Part shown: piece after piece, positions 19,093 to 28,548 of the stretch | Position numbering within the stretch: the stretch's first letter is position 1 | How the letters are laid out: every line of letters starts with the position of its first letter | NCBI GenBank assembly: GCA_014138645.1 | Contig: JACJIB010000003.1 | Coordinates: 310,001-374,000 of the forward strand | Direction of reading: 5' to 3' | Source: Methylorubrum thiocyanatum | Lineage (GTDB): Bacteria > Pseudomonadota > Alphaproteobacteria > Rhizobiales > Beijerinckiaceae | DNA length: 64,000 nt | Program-made: the position numbers and the translations under genes | Notes under the pieces: generated by a model | What the model saw: only the letters and a program-made list of their open reading frames with translations | What the model was told of the DNA's origin: nothing | The model's database searches: none

Positions 19093-20259
19093 ATGATGTC
19101 CCGGGCCGAACGCAGTCCCCTTGCGGATTGGTGGTGGACGGTCGATCGCGGCCTGCTCGCGGGCCTCGGCTGCCTGATGGTGGCCGGCCTCGTCTTCCTG
19201 ATGGGCGGCGGCCCGCCGGTGGCCGAGCGCATCGGCCTACCGACCTTCTACTTCCTGAACCGGCAGGCGATGTATCTCGCCCCGACGATCCTGCTCATCA
19301 TCGCGGTGTCGTTCCTCTCGGTGCGTCATATCCGCCGCTTCGCGCTGGTGACGTGGCTCCTCGGCGTGGTGCTCTGCATCCTCGCCGGCAAGTTCGGCCC
19401 CGAGATCAAGGGCGCGCATCGCTGGATCCAGTTCGGCTCCTTCGGCCTTCAGCCCTCGGAATTCGTGAAGCCCGCCTTCGTGGTCGTGACCGCCTGGGCC
19501 TTCTCGGAGGGCGCCAACCGACGCGACATGCCGGGCGTGACGCTCGCGCTGCTGCTGCTGCCGGCGACCATCGTGCCGCTGATCCTCCAGCCCGATTTCG
19601 GGCAGACCATGCTGATCACGATGGTCTGGTGCACGCTGTTCTTCGTCGCCGGCCTGCACTGGTTCTGGGTGGCGGGCCTCGGCTTTGCCGGCATGATCGG
19701 CGTGTTCACCGCCTATACCTTCCTCCACCACGTGCGTGAGCGCATCAACCGCTTCATGGACCCGGAATCCGGCGACAGCTTCCAGGAGGTCTGGTCGCGG
19801 GAATCATTCAATTCCGGCGGCTGGTTCGGCACCGGGCCGGGCGAGGGCGTGGCCAAGCGCCACCTGCCCGACGCGCATACCGACTTCATCTTCTCGGTCA
19901 CCGGCGAGGAATTCGGCGTGCTGGTGTGCCTGGGCCTCGTCGCACTCTTCGCCTACATCGTCATCCGCGGGCTGAAGCTCGCACGCCGCACCGACGACAC
20001 CTTCACGAGGCTCGCCATCACCGGTCTGACGACGCTCTTCGGCCTCCAGGCCTGCATCAACATGGCCGTGAATACGCAGCTCATGCCGGCCAAGGGCATG
20101 ACCCTGCCGTTCGTCTCCTACGGCGGCTCCTCGCTGATCTCGCTGGCTCTGGGCATGGGCTTCCTCGTGGCGCTCACCCGCAAGCGCCCGCGCACCACGG
20201 CGATCAACCAGCGCCCGCCCGGCACCACCCCCTCCGCCGTTCCAGGACTGATGCAGTGA
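19093..20259 (+). CDS. ftsW: Peptidoglycan polymerase FtsW
   Basis: This 388-residue SEDS-family membrane glycosyltransferase polymerises septal lipid II. About ten transmembrane helices start with LLAGLGCLMVAGLVFLMGGG. Family landmarks include GAHRWIQFGSFGLQPSEFVK, LILQPDFGQTMLI, RINRFMDPESGDSFQ and the C-terminal GMTLPFVSYGGSSL. Context before murG identifies it as FtsW and not RodA. Two adjacent ATGs (19093, 19096) are possible starts. It heads the distal part of the division and cell wall cluster; the proximal genes (mraY, murD, murE, murF) are not upstream. Confidence 0.95.
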   Translation: MMSRAERSPLADWWWTVDRGLLAGLGCLMVAGLVFLMGGGPPVAERIGLPTFYFLNRQAMYLAPTILLIIAVSFLSVRHIRRFALVTWLLGVVLCILAGKFGPEIKGAHRWIQFGSFGLQPSEFVKPAFVVVTAWAFSEGANRRDMPGVTLALLLLPATIVPLILQPDFGQTMLITMVWCTLFFVAGLHWFWVAGLGFAGMIGVFTAYTFLHHVRERINRFMDPESGDSFQEVWSRESFNSGGWFGTGPGEGVAKRHLPDAHTDFIFSVTGEEFGVLVCLGLVALFAYIVIRGLKLARRTDDTFTRLAITGLTTLFGLQACINMAVNTQLMPAKGMTLPFVSYGGSSLISLALGMGFLVALTRKRPRTTAINQRPPGTTPSAVPGLMQ

Positions 20260-20340
20260 TCCCGGCGGCGATCATCATGGAAGTCCTCTGCCGAATGCTG
20301 CCGGCAAGCGCGAACGCGCCCCGCCGCCCCTGCGGCGGAC

Positions 20341-20368
20341 TGTCCTCGAAGCGACAGCATCGAGGACA
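20341..20368 (+). promoter_or_regulatory. Hairpin covering the murG ribosome-binding site
   Basis: TGTCCTCGA (20341-20349) and TCGAGGACA (20360-20368) form a perfect 9-bp stem around a 10-base loop. The right arm contains the GAGGA ribosome-binding site, six to seven bases before the murG ATG at 20375. The structure could limit murG translation; regulation is inferred. Confidence 0.5.
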
Positions 20369-20374
20369 ACCGTC

Positions 20375-21487
20375 ATGACTGTCTTCACCCCCCTGGTCCT
20401 CGTCTGTGCCGGCGGAACCGGCGGCCACCTGTTCCCGGCGCAGAGCCTCGCCTACGCCCTGAAGGCGCGCGGCATCCGCGTCGCGCTGGCCACCGATGCC
20501 CGCGTCGATTCGATCGCGGGCGACTTCCCGGCGGAGGAGATCGTCACCATCGCCTCGGCCACCCCCTCCGGCCGCTCGATGCTGCGCCGGGCCGGGGCCG
20601 TGCTGACGCTCGGCCGCGGCTTCGGACAGGCCGCCCGCGCCGTGCGTCGCCTCAACCCGGCGGCGGTGGTCGGCTTCGGCGGCTACCCGACCGTGCCGCC
20701 GATGCTGGCGGCGCAGCTGCTGCGCGTGCCCACCATCCTGCACGAGCAGAACGCGGTGATGGGCCGGGCCAACGGCTTCCTGGCCAAGGGCGCGCAGGTC
20801 ATCGCCACCGGCTTCAAGGAGGTGCGCGGCGTGCCCGAGAAGGCGACGGCGCGGCGCGTCCATACCGGCAACCCGATCCGCCCATCGGTGCTGGCGGTGG
20901 CCGAGACGCCCTATCCCGCCCTCGACGAAGGCTCTTCCCTGCGCCTCCTCGTCTTCGGCGGCAGCCAGGGCGCCCGCGTCATGAGCGAGATCGTGCCGGC
21001 GGCGATCGAGAAGCTGCCGCAGGACCTGCGCGCCCGGCTCCACCTCGTGCAGCAGGCGCGGCCCGAGGATCTGACCGCCACGCAGAACCGCTACCTCGCC
21101 ATGGGGCTCGGCGGGATCGAAGCAGCGCCCTTCTTCAAGGATCTGCCCGGCCGCATGGCCGCCGCCCATCTCGTTGTGGCGCGCTCCGGCGCCTCGACCG
21201 TCTCGGAACTCGCCGCCATCGGCCGGCCCGCCATCCTCGTGCCGCTGCCCGGGGCGCTGGATCAGGATCAGGCGGCCAACGCCGCGACCCTGGCGCAGAT
21301 CGGCGCCGCGCTGTCGATCCCTCAGAGCGCCTTCACGCCGGATCGGCTCGCCGCCGAGCTGGTGGACCTGTTCGAGGCGCCGCGGAAATTGACCCAGGCG
21401 GCGGCTGCGGCCAAAACCGCCCGCATCCTCGACGCGGCCGACCGCCTCGCCGCCCTCGTCGCCGAGACCGCGGCCGCGACCTCGTAG
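20375..21487 (+). CDS. murG: UDP-GlcNAc: lipid I GlcNAc transferase (MurG)
   Basis: MurG adds GlcNAc to lipid I on the inner face of the cytoplasmic membrane to make lipid II. The 370-residue GT28 enzyme has the N-terminal glycine-rich loop CAGGTGGHLFPAQSLA, GFGGYPTVPPMLAAQL, HEQNAVMGRANGFLA, the second-domain GGSQGARVMSE and the donor-binding region ARSGASTVSELAAIGRPAILVPLP split around residue 270. The product acts directly with FtsW. It lies 115 bp after ftsW, an unusually long gap for this cluster, and its ribosome-binding site is within a hairpin. Confidence 0.97.
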   Translation: MTVFTPLVLVCAGGTGGHLFPAQSLAYALKARGIRVALATDARVDSIAGDFPAEEIVTIASATPSGRSMLRRAGAVLTLGRGFGQAARAVRRLNPAAVVGFGGYPTVPPMLAAQLLRVPTILHEQNAVMGRANGFLAKGAQVIATGFKEVRGVPEKATARRVHTGNPIRPSVLAVAETPYPALDEGSSLRLLVFGGSQGARVMSEIVPAAIEKLPQDLRARLHLVQQARPEDLTATQNRYLAMGLGGIEAAPFFKDLPGRMAAAHLVVARSGASTVSELAAIGRPAILVPLPGALDQDQAANAATLAQIGAALSIPQSAFTPDRLAAELVDLFEAPRKLTQAAAAAKTARILDAADRLAALVAETAAATS

Positions 21488-21604
21488 AGGCGGACGGCCG
21501 CTGCCCCGCGGGCGCGGGGGTGGATTTCGGCGATCCAGGATCGTCGGCGTCCGGAACGAGACAGCCGAGGCTCGTCAGAGCCCCGGACTCAAAAGGTTTT
21601 CGAT

Positions 21605-23011
<1,407 letters not shown>

Positions 23012-23027
23012 GATCGGTGCGAGGGCC

Positions 23028-23417
23028 TCACGCGCTGGCCGGTTCGGGCGCCAGATCCTCGACATCGACGTCGAGGACGTGCGCGAGCCGCTGGTAGATG
23101 GCGCGCTCCGCCGTGCGCTCGCCCCGCTCGATCGCCGCCAAAAGTCCGGCCTCGATGGCGCAGAGCTGCGCGAGGGTATCCGCAGCGATGCCCCGCCGCT
23201 CCCGCCAGAAGGCCAGGGGGCTCGGCGCCCGGCGCAGGGCATCCAGGTCGTCCTCGCTTAGAATTTCCTCTTCACCAGCGTCCAGACGCCGCTCGGAGAC
23301 GTCGAGCGCGCGCATGTCGAGCGTATCCTCGGCAAGCTCCCGTAGCCGCTCAAACTCGGCCTCGGGCAGGATGACGATCGCCTCGCCCGAGGGCGTGCGG
23401 GTGCGCACGATGGTCAT
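23028..23417 (-). CDS. XRE-family antitoxin of a RelE-type toxin-antitoxin pair
   Basis: The 129-residue protein starts MTIVRTRTPSGEAIVILPEA, a segment that looks like the short N-terminal region of Phd/antitoxin-like proteins. Acidic linkers follow, and from about residue 65 there is a helix-turn-helix (LAFWRERRGIAADTLAQLC and IEAGLLAAIERGERTAERA) of the Cro/CI type. It would neutralise the toxin encoded 10 bp upstream and bind the operon's promoter. Toxin-first order is HigBA-like. The pair is transcribed against murC and murB, and its end is 17 bp from the murC stop. Confidence 0.8.
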   Translation of the reverse strand: MTIVRTRTPSGEAIVILPEAEFERLRELAEDTLDMRALDVSERRLDAGEEEILSEDDLDALRRAPSPLAFWRERRGIAADTLAQLCAIEAGLLAAIERGERTAERAIYQRLAHVLDVDVEDLAPEPASA

Positions 23418-23427
23418 GGTGCCTCTC

Positions 23428-23685
23428 CTACCCGTAGATCGAGCCTCGGGGGCCGACCTCGTGGACAATGATCTGATCCGCCACGATGGTGAAGAGCACG
23501 CGCCAGTCGCCGACCCGCAGGCGGTGCCGGCCGTCGCTTCCCTTGAGGGCCTTCACGTTGTTCGTGAGGGTGGACGGGTCGTCGGCGAGCTGACGGAGCT
23601 TGCCGCGGATCAATTCCTCGGTATTCCGCGGCATCCGGCTCAAGGTGCGCGCGGCAGCACGGGTGAAAACCAGGCTCCGTCCCAC
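23428..23685 (-). CDS. RelE/ParE-family toxin
   Basis: The 85-residue protein has the RelE/ParE fold signature: an N-terminal strand [16 protein letters not shown], a helix with [12 protein letters not shown], and the closing strands [20 protein letters not shown] and [14 protein letters not shown]. In this family such Arg/Tyr residues bind the ribosome or gyrase; members usually cleave mRNA during translation. It starts at a GTG (23685) behind GGAGG. Its start codon lies only 44 bp from the murB ATG on the opposite strand, so its promoter overlaps the murB leader. The antitoxin gene is directly downstream. Confidence 0.85.
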   Translation of the reverse strand: MGRSLVFTRAAARTLSRMPRNTEELIRGKLRQLADDPSTLTNNVKALKGSDGRHRLRVGDWRVLFTIVADQIIVHEVGPRGSIYG

Positions 23686-23729
23686 CGCGGTCCTCCGCCA
23701 GAATCGACAGATGCGAGCGACAGGTTAGC

Positions 23730-24659
23730 ATGACCGCGCATTCCCTCATCGACGACATCCGCGCCGCCGCGCCCGATCTTCGCGGGCGGCTCCTCGAGAA
23801 CCAGTCGCTCTCCGACCTCACATGGTTCCGCGTCGGTGGGCCGGCGCAGGTGCTGTTCAGCCCGGCCGACGAGGATGACCTCGCCGCCTTTCTCGCCGCG
23901 CTCGATCCGTCGGTGCCGGTGACCGTGATCGGTCTCGGCTCGAACCTGATCGTGCGCGACGGCGGCATTCCCGGCGTGACGATCCGGCTCGGCGGCAAGG
24001 CCTTCGGCTCGGTCGAGATCGATGGCGAAACCATCCGCGCCGGCACTGCCGTGCCCGACATGCGTCTCGCGAAGGCGGCGGCGGAGGCCAGCCTGGACGG
24101 GCTCGCCTTCTTCCGCGGGATCCCCGGTTCCGTCGGCGGCGCGCTTCGCATGAATGCCGGGGCGCACGGCGGCGAAACCACCGATGTGCTGACGGAAGCC
24201 CGCGGCATCGACCGCAACGGCGCGGTCCGCAGCTTCACCCATGCCGAGATGGGCTTCCGCTACCGCCACTCCTCGGCGCCGGACGACGTGATCTTCACGA
24301 GCGCGACCTTCCGCGGCCGACCCGGCGATCGCGAAGAAATCGAGGCGGAGATGGAGCGGGTCACCGCCGCCCGCGAGGCCGCCCAGCCGATCCGCGAGCG
24401 CACCGGCGGCTCGACCTTCAAGAATCCGGAGGGCGGCAAGGCGTGGCAGCTCATCGACGCCGCCGGCTGCCGCGGCCTGATCCGGGGCGGAGCCCAGGTC
24501 AGCGAGATGCACTGCAACTTTCTGATCAACCGCGGCGGCGCCACCGCCGCCGACATCGAGGGACTCGGCGAGGAGGTCCGCCGCCGGGTGCGCGAGCATT
24601 CGGGCTTCGAACTCCACTGGGAGATCAAGCGGATCGGCGTCGAATCCTCCAAAGGCTGA
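23730..24659 (+). CDS. murB: UDP-N-acetylenolpyruvoylglucosamine reductase
   Basis: MurB reduces UDP-GlcNAc-enolpyruvate to UDP-MurNAc with NADPH and FAD. The 309-residue type II-length protein has the FAD-binding [39 protein letters not shown], the pyrophosphate-binding [20 protein letters not shown], and the late [20 protein letters not shown] with the catalytic Ser region. ATG at 23730 follows ACAGG. The gene is separated from murC by the antisense toxin-antitoxin pair, and hicA starts 6 bp after its stop codon. Confidence 0.97.
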   Translation: MTAHSLIDDIRAAAPDLRGRLLENQSLSDLTWFRVGGPAQVLFSPADEDDLAAFLAALDPSVPVTVIGLGSNLIVRDGGIPGVTIRLGGKAFGSVEIDGETIRAGTAVPDMRLAKAAAEASLDGLAFFRGIPGSVGGALRMNAGAHGGETTDVLTEARGIDRNGAVRSFTHAEMGFRYRHSSAPDDVIFTSATFRGRPGDREEIEAEMERVTAAREAAQPIRERTGGSTFKNPEGGKAWQLIDAAGCRGLIRGGAQVSEMHCNFLINRGGATAADIEGLGEEVRRRVREHSGFELHWEIKRIGVESSKG

Positions 24660-24665
24660 ACGGCC

Positions 24666-24860
24666 ATGAAGGTCCGCGAGATCATCCGCCTCATCGAGAC
24701 CGATGGATGGACTCTCGTCGCGACACGGGGCTCGCACCGGCAGTACAAGCATCCGACGAAGCCCGGCCGCGTTACGGTGGCCGGGGCGATGTCGGACGAG
24801 GTCGCGCCCGGAACGCGGGGGAGCATCCTCAAGCAGGCGGGTCTGAAAGGACAGTACTGA
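24666..24860 (+). CDS. hicA: HicA family mRNA interferase toxin
   Basis: The 64-residue protein is a full-length HicA: a double-stranded RNA-binding-like fold that cleaves mRNA. It has KVREIIRLIETDGW, the catalytic His24 in TRGSHRQYKHP, and the closing helix GTRGSILKQAGL, all standard for the family. It begins 6 bp after murB and overlaps hicB by one base (TGATG), so it is probably transcribed with murB and ddl unless it has an internal promoter. Codon use resembles the neighbours. The position inside an essential gene run is unusual. Confidence 0.93.
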   Translation: MKVREIIRLIETDGWTLVATRGSHRQYKHPTKPGRVTVAGAMSDEVAPGTRGSILKQAGLKGQY

Positions 24861-25066
24861 TGCGCTACGCCGTCGTCATCGAACGAGCCGGAAGCAACTA
24901 CTCGGCCTACGTCCCCGATTTGCCGGGCTGCATCGCCACCGCCCCGACGGCTGAAGCCGTCGAAAGCGAGATCCGCGATGCCATCCGCTTCCACATCGAA
25001 GGCCTTCGTGCCGACGGCGATCCTGTGCCCGAGCCGACGAGCCGGGCCGAATACGTTGATGCCTGA
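24860..25066 (+). CDS. hicB: HicB family antitoxin
   Basis: This 68-residue protein has the partial RNase H-like fold of HicB: RYAVVIERAGSNYSAYVPDL, PGCIATAPTAEAVE and AIRFHIEGLRADGDPVPEP. It would bind and block HicA. It is a short HicB without an obvious C-terminal DNA-binding domain, so autoregulation may be weak or indirect. Its ATG overlaps the hicA stop codon by one base. ddl begins 63 bp further on the same strand. Confidence 0.92.
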   Translation: MRYAVVIERAGSNYSAYVPDLPGCIATAPTAEAVESEIRDAIRFHIEGLRADGDPVPEPTSRAEYVDA

Positions 25067-25129
25067 GCGACCGGCGCATCCCCTTCATCCCTGACCGATG
25101 CCGTTACGGCATCCGCCCGGAGTCCCATC

Positions 25130-26053
25130 ATGTCCAAGCACGTCGCCGTCCTGATGGGCGGCTGGTCCTCCGAGCGGGAGATCTCGCTTCGCTCCGGCAA
25201 TGCCTGCGCCGAGGCGCTGGAAGGGGAGGGCTATCGCGTCAGCCGCGTCGATGTCGGGCCCGACATCGCCACGGTGCTCACCGACCTCAAGCCCGATGCG
25301 GCGCTCAACGCGCTGCACGGCCCGGCCGGCGAGGACGGCACGATCCAGGGCCTCCTGGAGATCCTGAAGATCCCCTACACCCATTCCGGCGTGCTGGCCT
25401 CGGCGCTGGCCATGCACAAGGAGCGTGCCAAAACGGTCATGCGCGCGGCCGGCGTCAGCGTCCCGGAGGGCCGGGTCGTTAACCGTCATGATGCGGCGAA
25501 GTCACACCCGTTAACCCCTCCCTATGTCGTGAAGCCGATCGCCGAGGGCTCGTCCATGGGGGTCATCATCGTGCGCGAGGAGCGCTCCCACCCGCCCCAG
25601 ATCCTGGCCTCCGACGAATGGGTCTACGGGGAGGAAGTCCTTGCAGAGACTTACATTGCCGGTCGCGAGCTGACCTGCGCGGTGCTGGGCGACCGGGCGC
25701 TCGGGGTCACCGAGATCAAGCCCGTCTCGGGGGAGTGGTACGACTTCGATGCGAAGTACGCCGGCGGGGGGTCGATCCACGTCCTCCCCGCGGATCTTAA
25801 ACTAAATATTTACCAGCGTGTCCAAGAGTTGGCGTTAACGGCGCATCAAGCACTGGGATGTCGTGGCGTCAGCCGTGCCGACCTTCGTTACGACGACACG
25901 CCGGGGGGTACCGGCGCCCTCGTCGTCCTCGAGGTCAACACGCAGCCAGGGATGACCCAGACGAGCCTTGTGCCGGAGATCGCGGCCCACGCAGGCCTGA
26001 GTTTCGGTGAACTCGTCCGATGGATGGTGGAGGACGCTTCTCTCAACCGCTGA
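25130..26053 (+). CDS. ddl: D-alanine--D-alanine ligase
   Basis: Ddl makes the D-Ala-D-Ala dipeptide for peptidoglycan with ATP. The 307-residue ATP-grasp protein has [35 protein letters not shown] (usually HGxxGEDG), [44 protein letters not shown] and [17 protein letters not shown]. It is the DdlB type found in division clusters. A stretch at about 25791-25890 uses AT-ending codons (TTA, AAA, CTA, AAT, ATT) that are rare elsewhere in the window, as does a smaller stretch near 25475-25525. ftsQ starts inside its 3' end. Confidence 0.97.
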   Translation: MSKHVAVLMGGWSSEREISLRSGNACAEALEGEGYRVSRVDVGPDIATVLTDLKPDAALNALHGPAGEDGTIQGLLEILKIPYTHSGVLASALAMHKERAKTVMRAAGVSVPEGRVVNRHDAAKSHPLTPPYVVKPIAEGSSMGVIIVREERSHPPQILASDEWVYGEEVLAETYIAGRELTCAVLGDRALGVTEIKPVSGEWYDFDAKYAGGGSIHVLPADLKLNIYQRVQELALTAHQALGCRGVSRADLRYDDTPGGTGALVVLEVNTQPGMTQTSLVPEIAAHAGLSFGELVRWMVEDASLNR

Positions 26054-26958
26054 ACGCCGCCGGCACGTCCGGCAGCGGCGGATTCCTCGCGGGGCTGCGG
26101 CTCCCGAGAATCCTCAGGCGGTTCTCGTCGGCGCGGCGGCTGCGGCCGGCGGTGCCGATCGAGGCGCGCGTGCCGCGGCTTGCGGGCACCGCGCTGGTCG
26201 CCGGGCTCGCCGGCACCGTCGCGCTGACCGGCTTCGTCATGAGCGGGCGCTACGACGGCTTCGTCGCCGAGAACGGCCGTCCGCTCGACATCCTCGCCCG
26301 GATCGCCGGCTTCGGCGTCGAGCGGGTGACCATCACCGGCCTGTCGCGGATGTACGAGCGCGAGGTGCTGAGCACCGCCGGCATCGACTGGCGCTCCTCC
26401 GTGCCGTTCCTCGACGTCGATCAAGTCCGCGACCGCCTGCTCGCCGAGAAGCTGATCGCCAGCGCCTCGGTGCGCAAGCTCTACCCCAACGAGATCGTCA
26501 TCAATCAGGTCGAGCGGGAACCCGCGGCCCTGTGGCAGCAGAACGGCGAGATCCAGGTGATCGCCGCCGACGGCAAGGTGATCGACGACCTGCGCGACGA
26601 GCGCTACGTCAACCTGCCCCTCGTCGTGGGTGCGGGCGCCAACGAGCGCCTCAAGGAATATCTCGACCTGATCGAGGCGGCGGGTCCACTGGGCTCGCGC
26701 ATCCGCGCCGGCACCTACGTCTCCGGCCGCCGCTGGACGCTCAAGCTCGACGGCGTCGATATCCGTCTGCCCGAGACCGAACCCGCCGAGGCGCTGGCCC
26801 GCCTCGTCCGCCTGGAGCGGGACAGCAGGATTCTGGAGAAGGACATCATCGCGGTCGACCTGCGCATGGCCGACCGCGTCGTGGTGCGCCTGACCGAGGA
26901 GGCCGCGGCTGCCCGGGCCGAGAGCCGCAAGAAGCCGAAGAAGGGGACGGCGACATGA
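26020..26958 (+). CDS. ftsQ: Cell division protein FtsQ
   Basis: FtsQ is a bitopic inner-membrane divisome protein that scaffolds FtsB/FtsL in the periplasm. The 312-residue protein has a cytoplasmic N-terminus of about 55 residues, a membrane helix near [20 protein letters not shown], the POTRA domain starting [18 protein letters not shown] and the beta domain with [20 protein letters not shown] and [13 protein letters not shown]. The ATG at 26020 overlaps ddl by 34 bp; an internal start is possible but the overlap suggests translational coupling. The tail is Lys/Arg-rich. Confidence 0.93.
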   Translation: MDGGGRFSQPLNAAGTSGSGGFLAGLRLPRILRRFSSARRLRPAVPIEARVPRLAGTALVAGLAGTVALTGFVMSGRYDGFVAENGRPLDILARIAGFGVERVTITGLSRMYEREVLSTAGIDWRSSVPFLDVDQVRDRLLAEKLIASASVRKLYPNEIVINQVEREPAALWQQNGEIQVIAADGKVIDDLRDERYVNLPLVVGAGANERLKEYLDLIEAAGPLGSRIRAGTYVSGRRWTLKLDGVDIRLPETEPAEALARLVRLERDSRILEKDIIAVDLRMADRVVVRLTEEAAAARAESRKKPKKGTAT

Positions 26959-27020
26959 ACGCTGCCCGTCCCGCCGCCGCATCCTCCGTGTCCTGTCGCG
27001 TATCCGCCGAGTAGCGTCCG

Positions 27021-28343
27021 ATGCAGACCCACCACGGCCTCACGCCGCGCCTGAAACCGCTCTCCGCCCGCCGGAGCGCGACGATGTCGGTGCTCGACAT
27101 CGGCACCAGCAAGGTTGTCTGCCTCATCGCCGAGCTGCAGCCGGCCGAGGCGATGTCGACCTTGCGCGGCCGCACCCATCTCGCCCGCATCATCGGCATC
27201 GGCCACCAGCGCTCGCTCGGGCTCAAGGGCGGCGCCATCGTCGATCTGGAAGCCGCCGAGGGCGCGATCCGTCAGGCGGTCCACGCCGCCGAGCGGATGG
27301 CCAAGGCCGAGGTGCAGTCGGTCATCGTCAACATCTCCGGCGGCCGCATCGCCTCGCAGCATTTCGAGGCGCGGGTGAACGTCCGCTCCGGCACCGTCAC
27401 CGGCGCCGATGTCGAGCGCGTCCTGGAGACCGCCAGCGCCCACGGCGTCAGCCCCGGCCGGGCCGTGCTGCACGCCCTGCCGACCGGCTACGCGCTGGAC
27501 GGCCAGGGGGCGGTGATCGACCCCTCCGGCATGATCGGCAACGCGCTCGGCGTCGATCTCCACGTCGTCACCGCGGAGGCGGCGGCTGCGCGCAACCTGA
27601 TGCTCGCGGTGGAGCACTGCCATCTCGGCGTCGATGCGGTGATCGCCACGCCCTACGCCGCCGGCCTCTCGGCGCTGGTGGACGACGAGGCCGAACTCGG
27701 CTGCGCCGTGGTCGATATGGGCGGCGGCACCACCAGCGTCGGCGTCTTCATGGGCGGCCACCTCGTCCATTGCGACGCGGTCGCGGTCGGCGGTCACCAC
27801 GTCACCATGGATATCGCCCGCGGTCTCTCGACCCGCGTCAACGTCGCCGAGCGGCTGAAGACCCTCTACGGCTCGGCGATCGCCACCGCCTCCGACGAGC
27901 GGGACATGATCGCCGTGCACGGCGTCGGCGAGGACGAGGGCGAGGCGCCCGGCCACGTGCCGCGCTCGCAGCTCGTGCGCATCGTCAAGCCGCGGGTCGA
28001 GGAGGTGCTCGAACTCGTGCGCGACCGCCTGCGCAACGCGGGCTTCGGCGCCCAGGCCGGGCGCCGGGTGGTGCTGACCGGCGGCGCGAGCCAGCTCGTC
28101 GGCCTGCCGGAGACGGCCCGCCGCATCCTTCAGGGACAGGTCCGGATCGGGCGCCCGCTCGGCATCCGCGGCCTGCCCGAAGCCGCCAAGGGGCCCGCCT
28201 TCTCGGCCTCCGTCGGCCTGCTGGTCTACCCGCAGGTGGCGCATGCGGAGCATTTCGAGCCGCGGGGGCAGGGCGCCTTCGCCGGCACGGGAACGGACGG
28301 CTACTTCTCGCGGGTCGGACGCTGGATCCGGGAGAGTTTCTAG
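27021..28343 (+). CDS. ftsA: Cell division protein FtsA
   Basis: FtsA is the actin-like protein that anchors FtsZ to the membrane. The 440-residue protein contains SVLDIGTSKVVCLIAEL (phosphate-1 loop), a 1C domain near ERMAKAEVQSVIVNISGG, VVDMGGGTTSVGVFMGG (phosphate-2), and LTGGASQLVGLPETARRIL (adenosine loop). The C-terminus VGRWIRESF is the amphipathic membrane-targeting helix. It follows ftsQ by 62 bp and precedes ftsZ, the canonical order. A dispersed palindrome begins right at its stop codon. Confidence 0.96.
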   Translation: MQTHHGLTPRLKPLSARRSATMSVLDIGTSKVVCLIAELQPAEAMSTLRGRTHLARIIGIGHQRSLGLKGGAIVDLEAAEGAIRQAVHAAERMAKAEVQSVIVNISGGRIASQHFEARVNVRSGTVTGADVERVLETASAHGVSPGRAVLHALPTGYALDGQGAVIDPSGMIGNALGVDLHVVTAEAAAARNLMLAVEHCHLGVDAVIATPYAAGLSALVDDEAELGCAVVDMGGGTTSVGVFMGGHLVHCDAVAVGGHHVTMDIARGLSTRVNVAERLKTLYGSAIATASDERDMIAVHGVGEDEGEAPGHVPRSQLVRIVKPRVEEVLELVRDRLRNAGFGAQAGRRVVLTGGASQLVGLPETARRILQGQVRIGRPLGIRGLPEAAKGPAFSASVGLLVYPQVAHAEHFEPRGQGAFAGTGTDGYFSRVGRWIRESF

Positions 28344-28344
28344 A

Positions 28345-28387
28345 GCGATTTCGAGCGAAGTGGTTCCGGTTCGCGTGAAGAAATCGC
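28345..28387. repeat. Dispersed Rhizobiales-type palindromic repeat between ftsA and ftsZ
   Basis: GCGATTTC (28345-28352) pairs with GAAATCGC (28380-28387). Nested inside, GCGAA (28355-28359) pairs with TTCGC (28370-28374). The wording, with AAGTGGTTCCGGTTCGCGTG, is what I remember from a highly repeated intergenic element in Methylobacterium and relatives. Only one copy is seen in this window. It may act as a transcript end or stability element for ftsA. Confidence 0.6.
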
Positions 28388-28548
28388 GTCAAGACAATGA
28401 CTTGGAGGCCTCCCTGACCTGAAGGGGCGGGAAGGTCTCCAACAAAGAACGGCCCCGCCGGCCACGAGGCCAGCGCGGGACAAGCAAGACAGGGCAGGCG
28501 TCGCAAGGCGTCGTTCAGGCAATCGAAAGTCACGAAGGGTTCGACCAC

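Noticed and set aside
20278..20378. 33-codon frame between ftsW and murG
   Set aside because: It is Arg/Pro-rich and spans the murG leader hairpin; it overlaps the murG start and has no recognisable ribosome-binding site.
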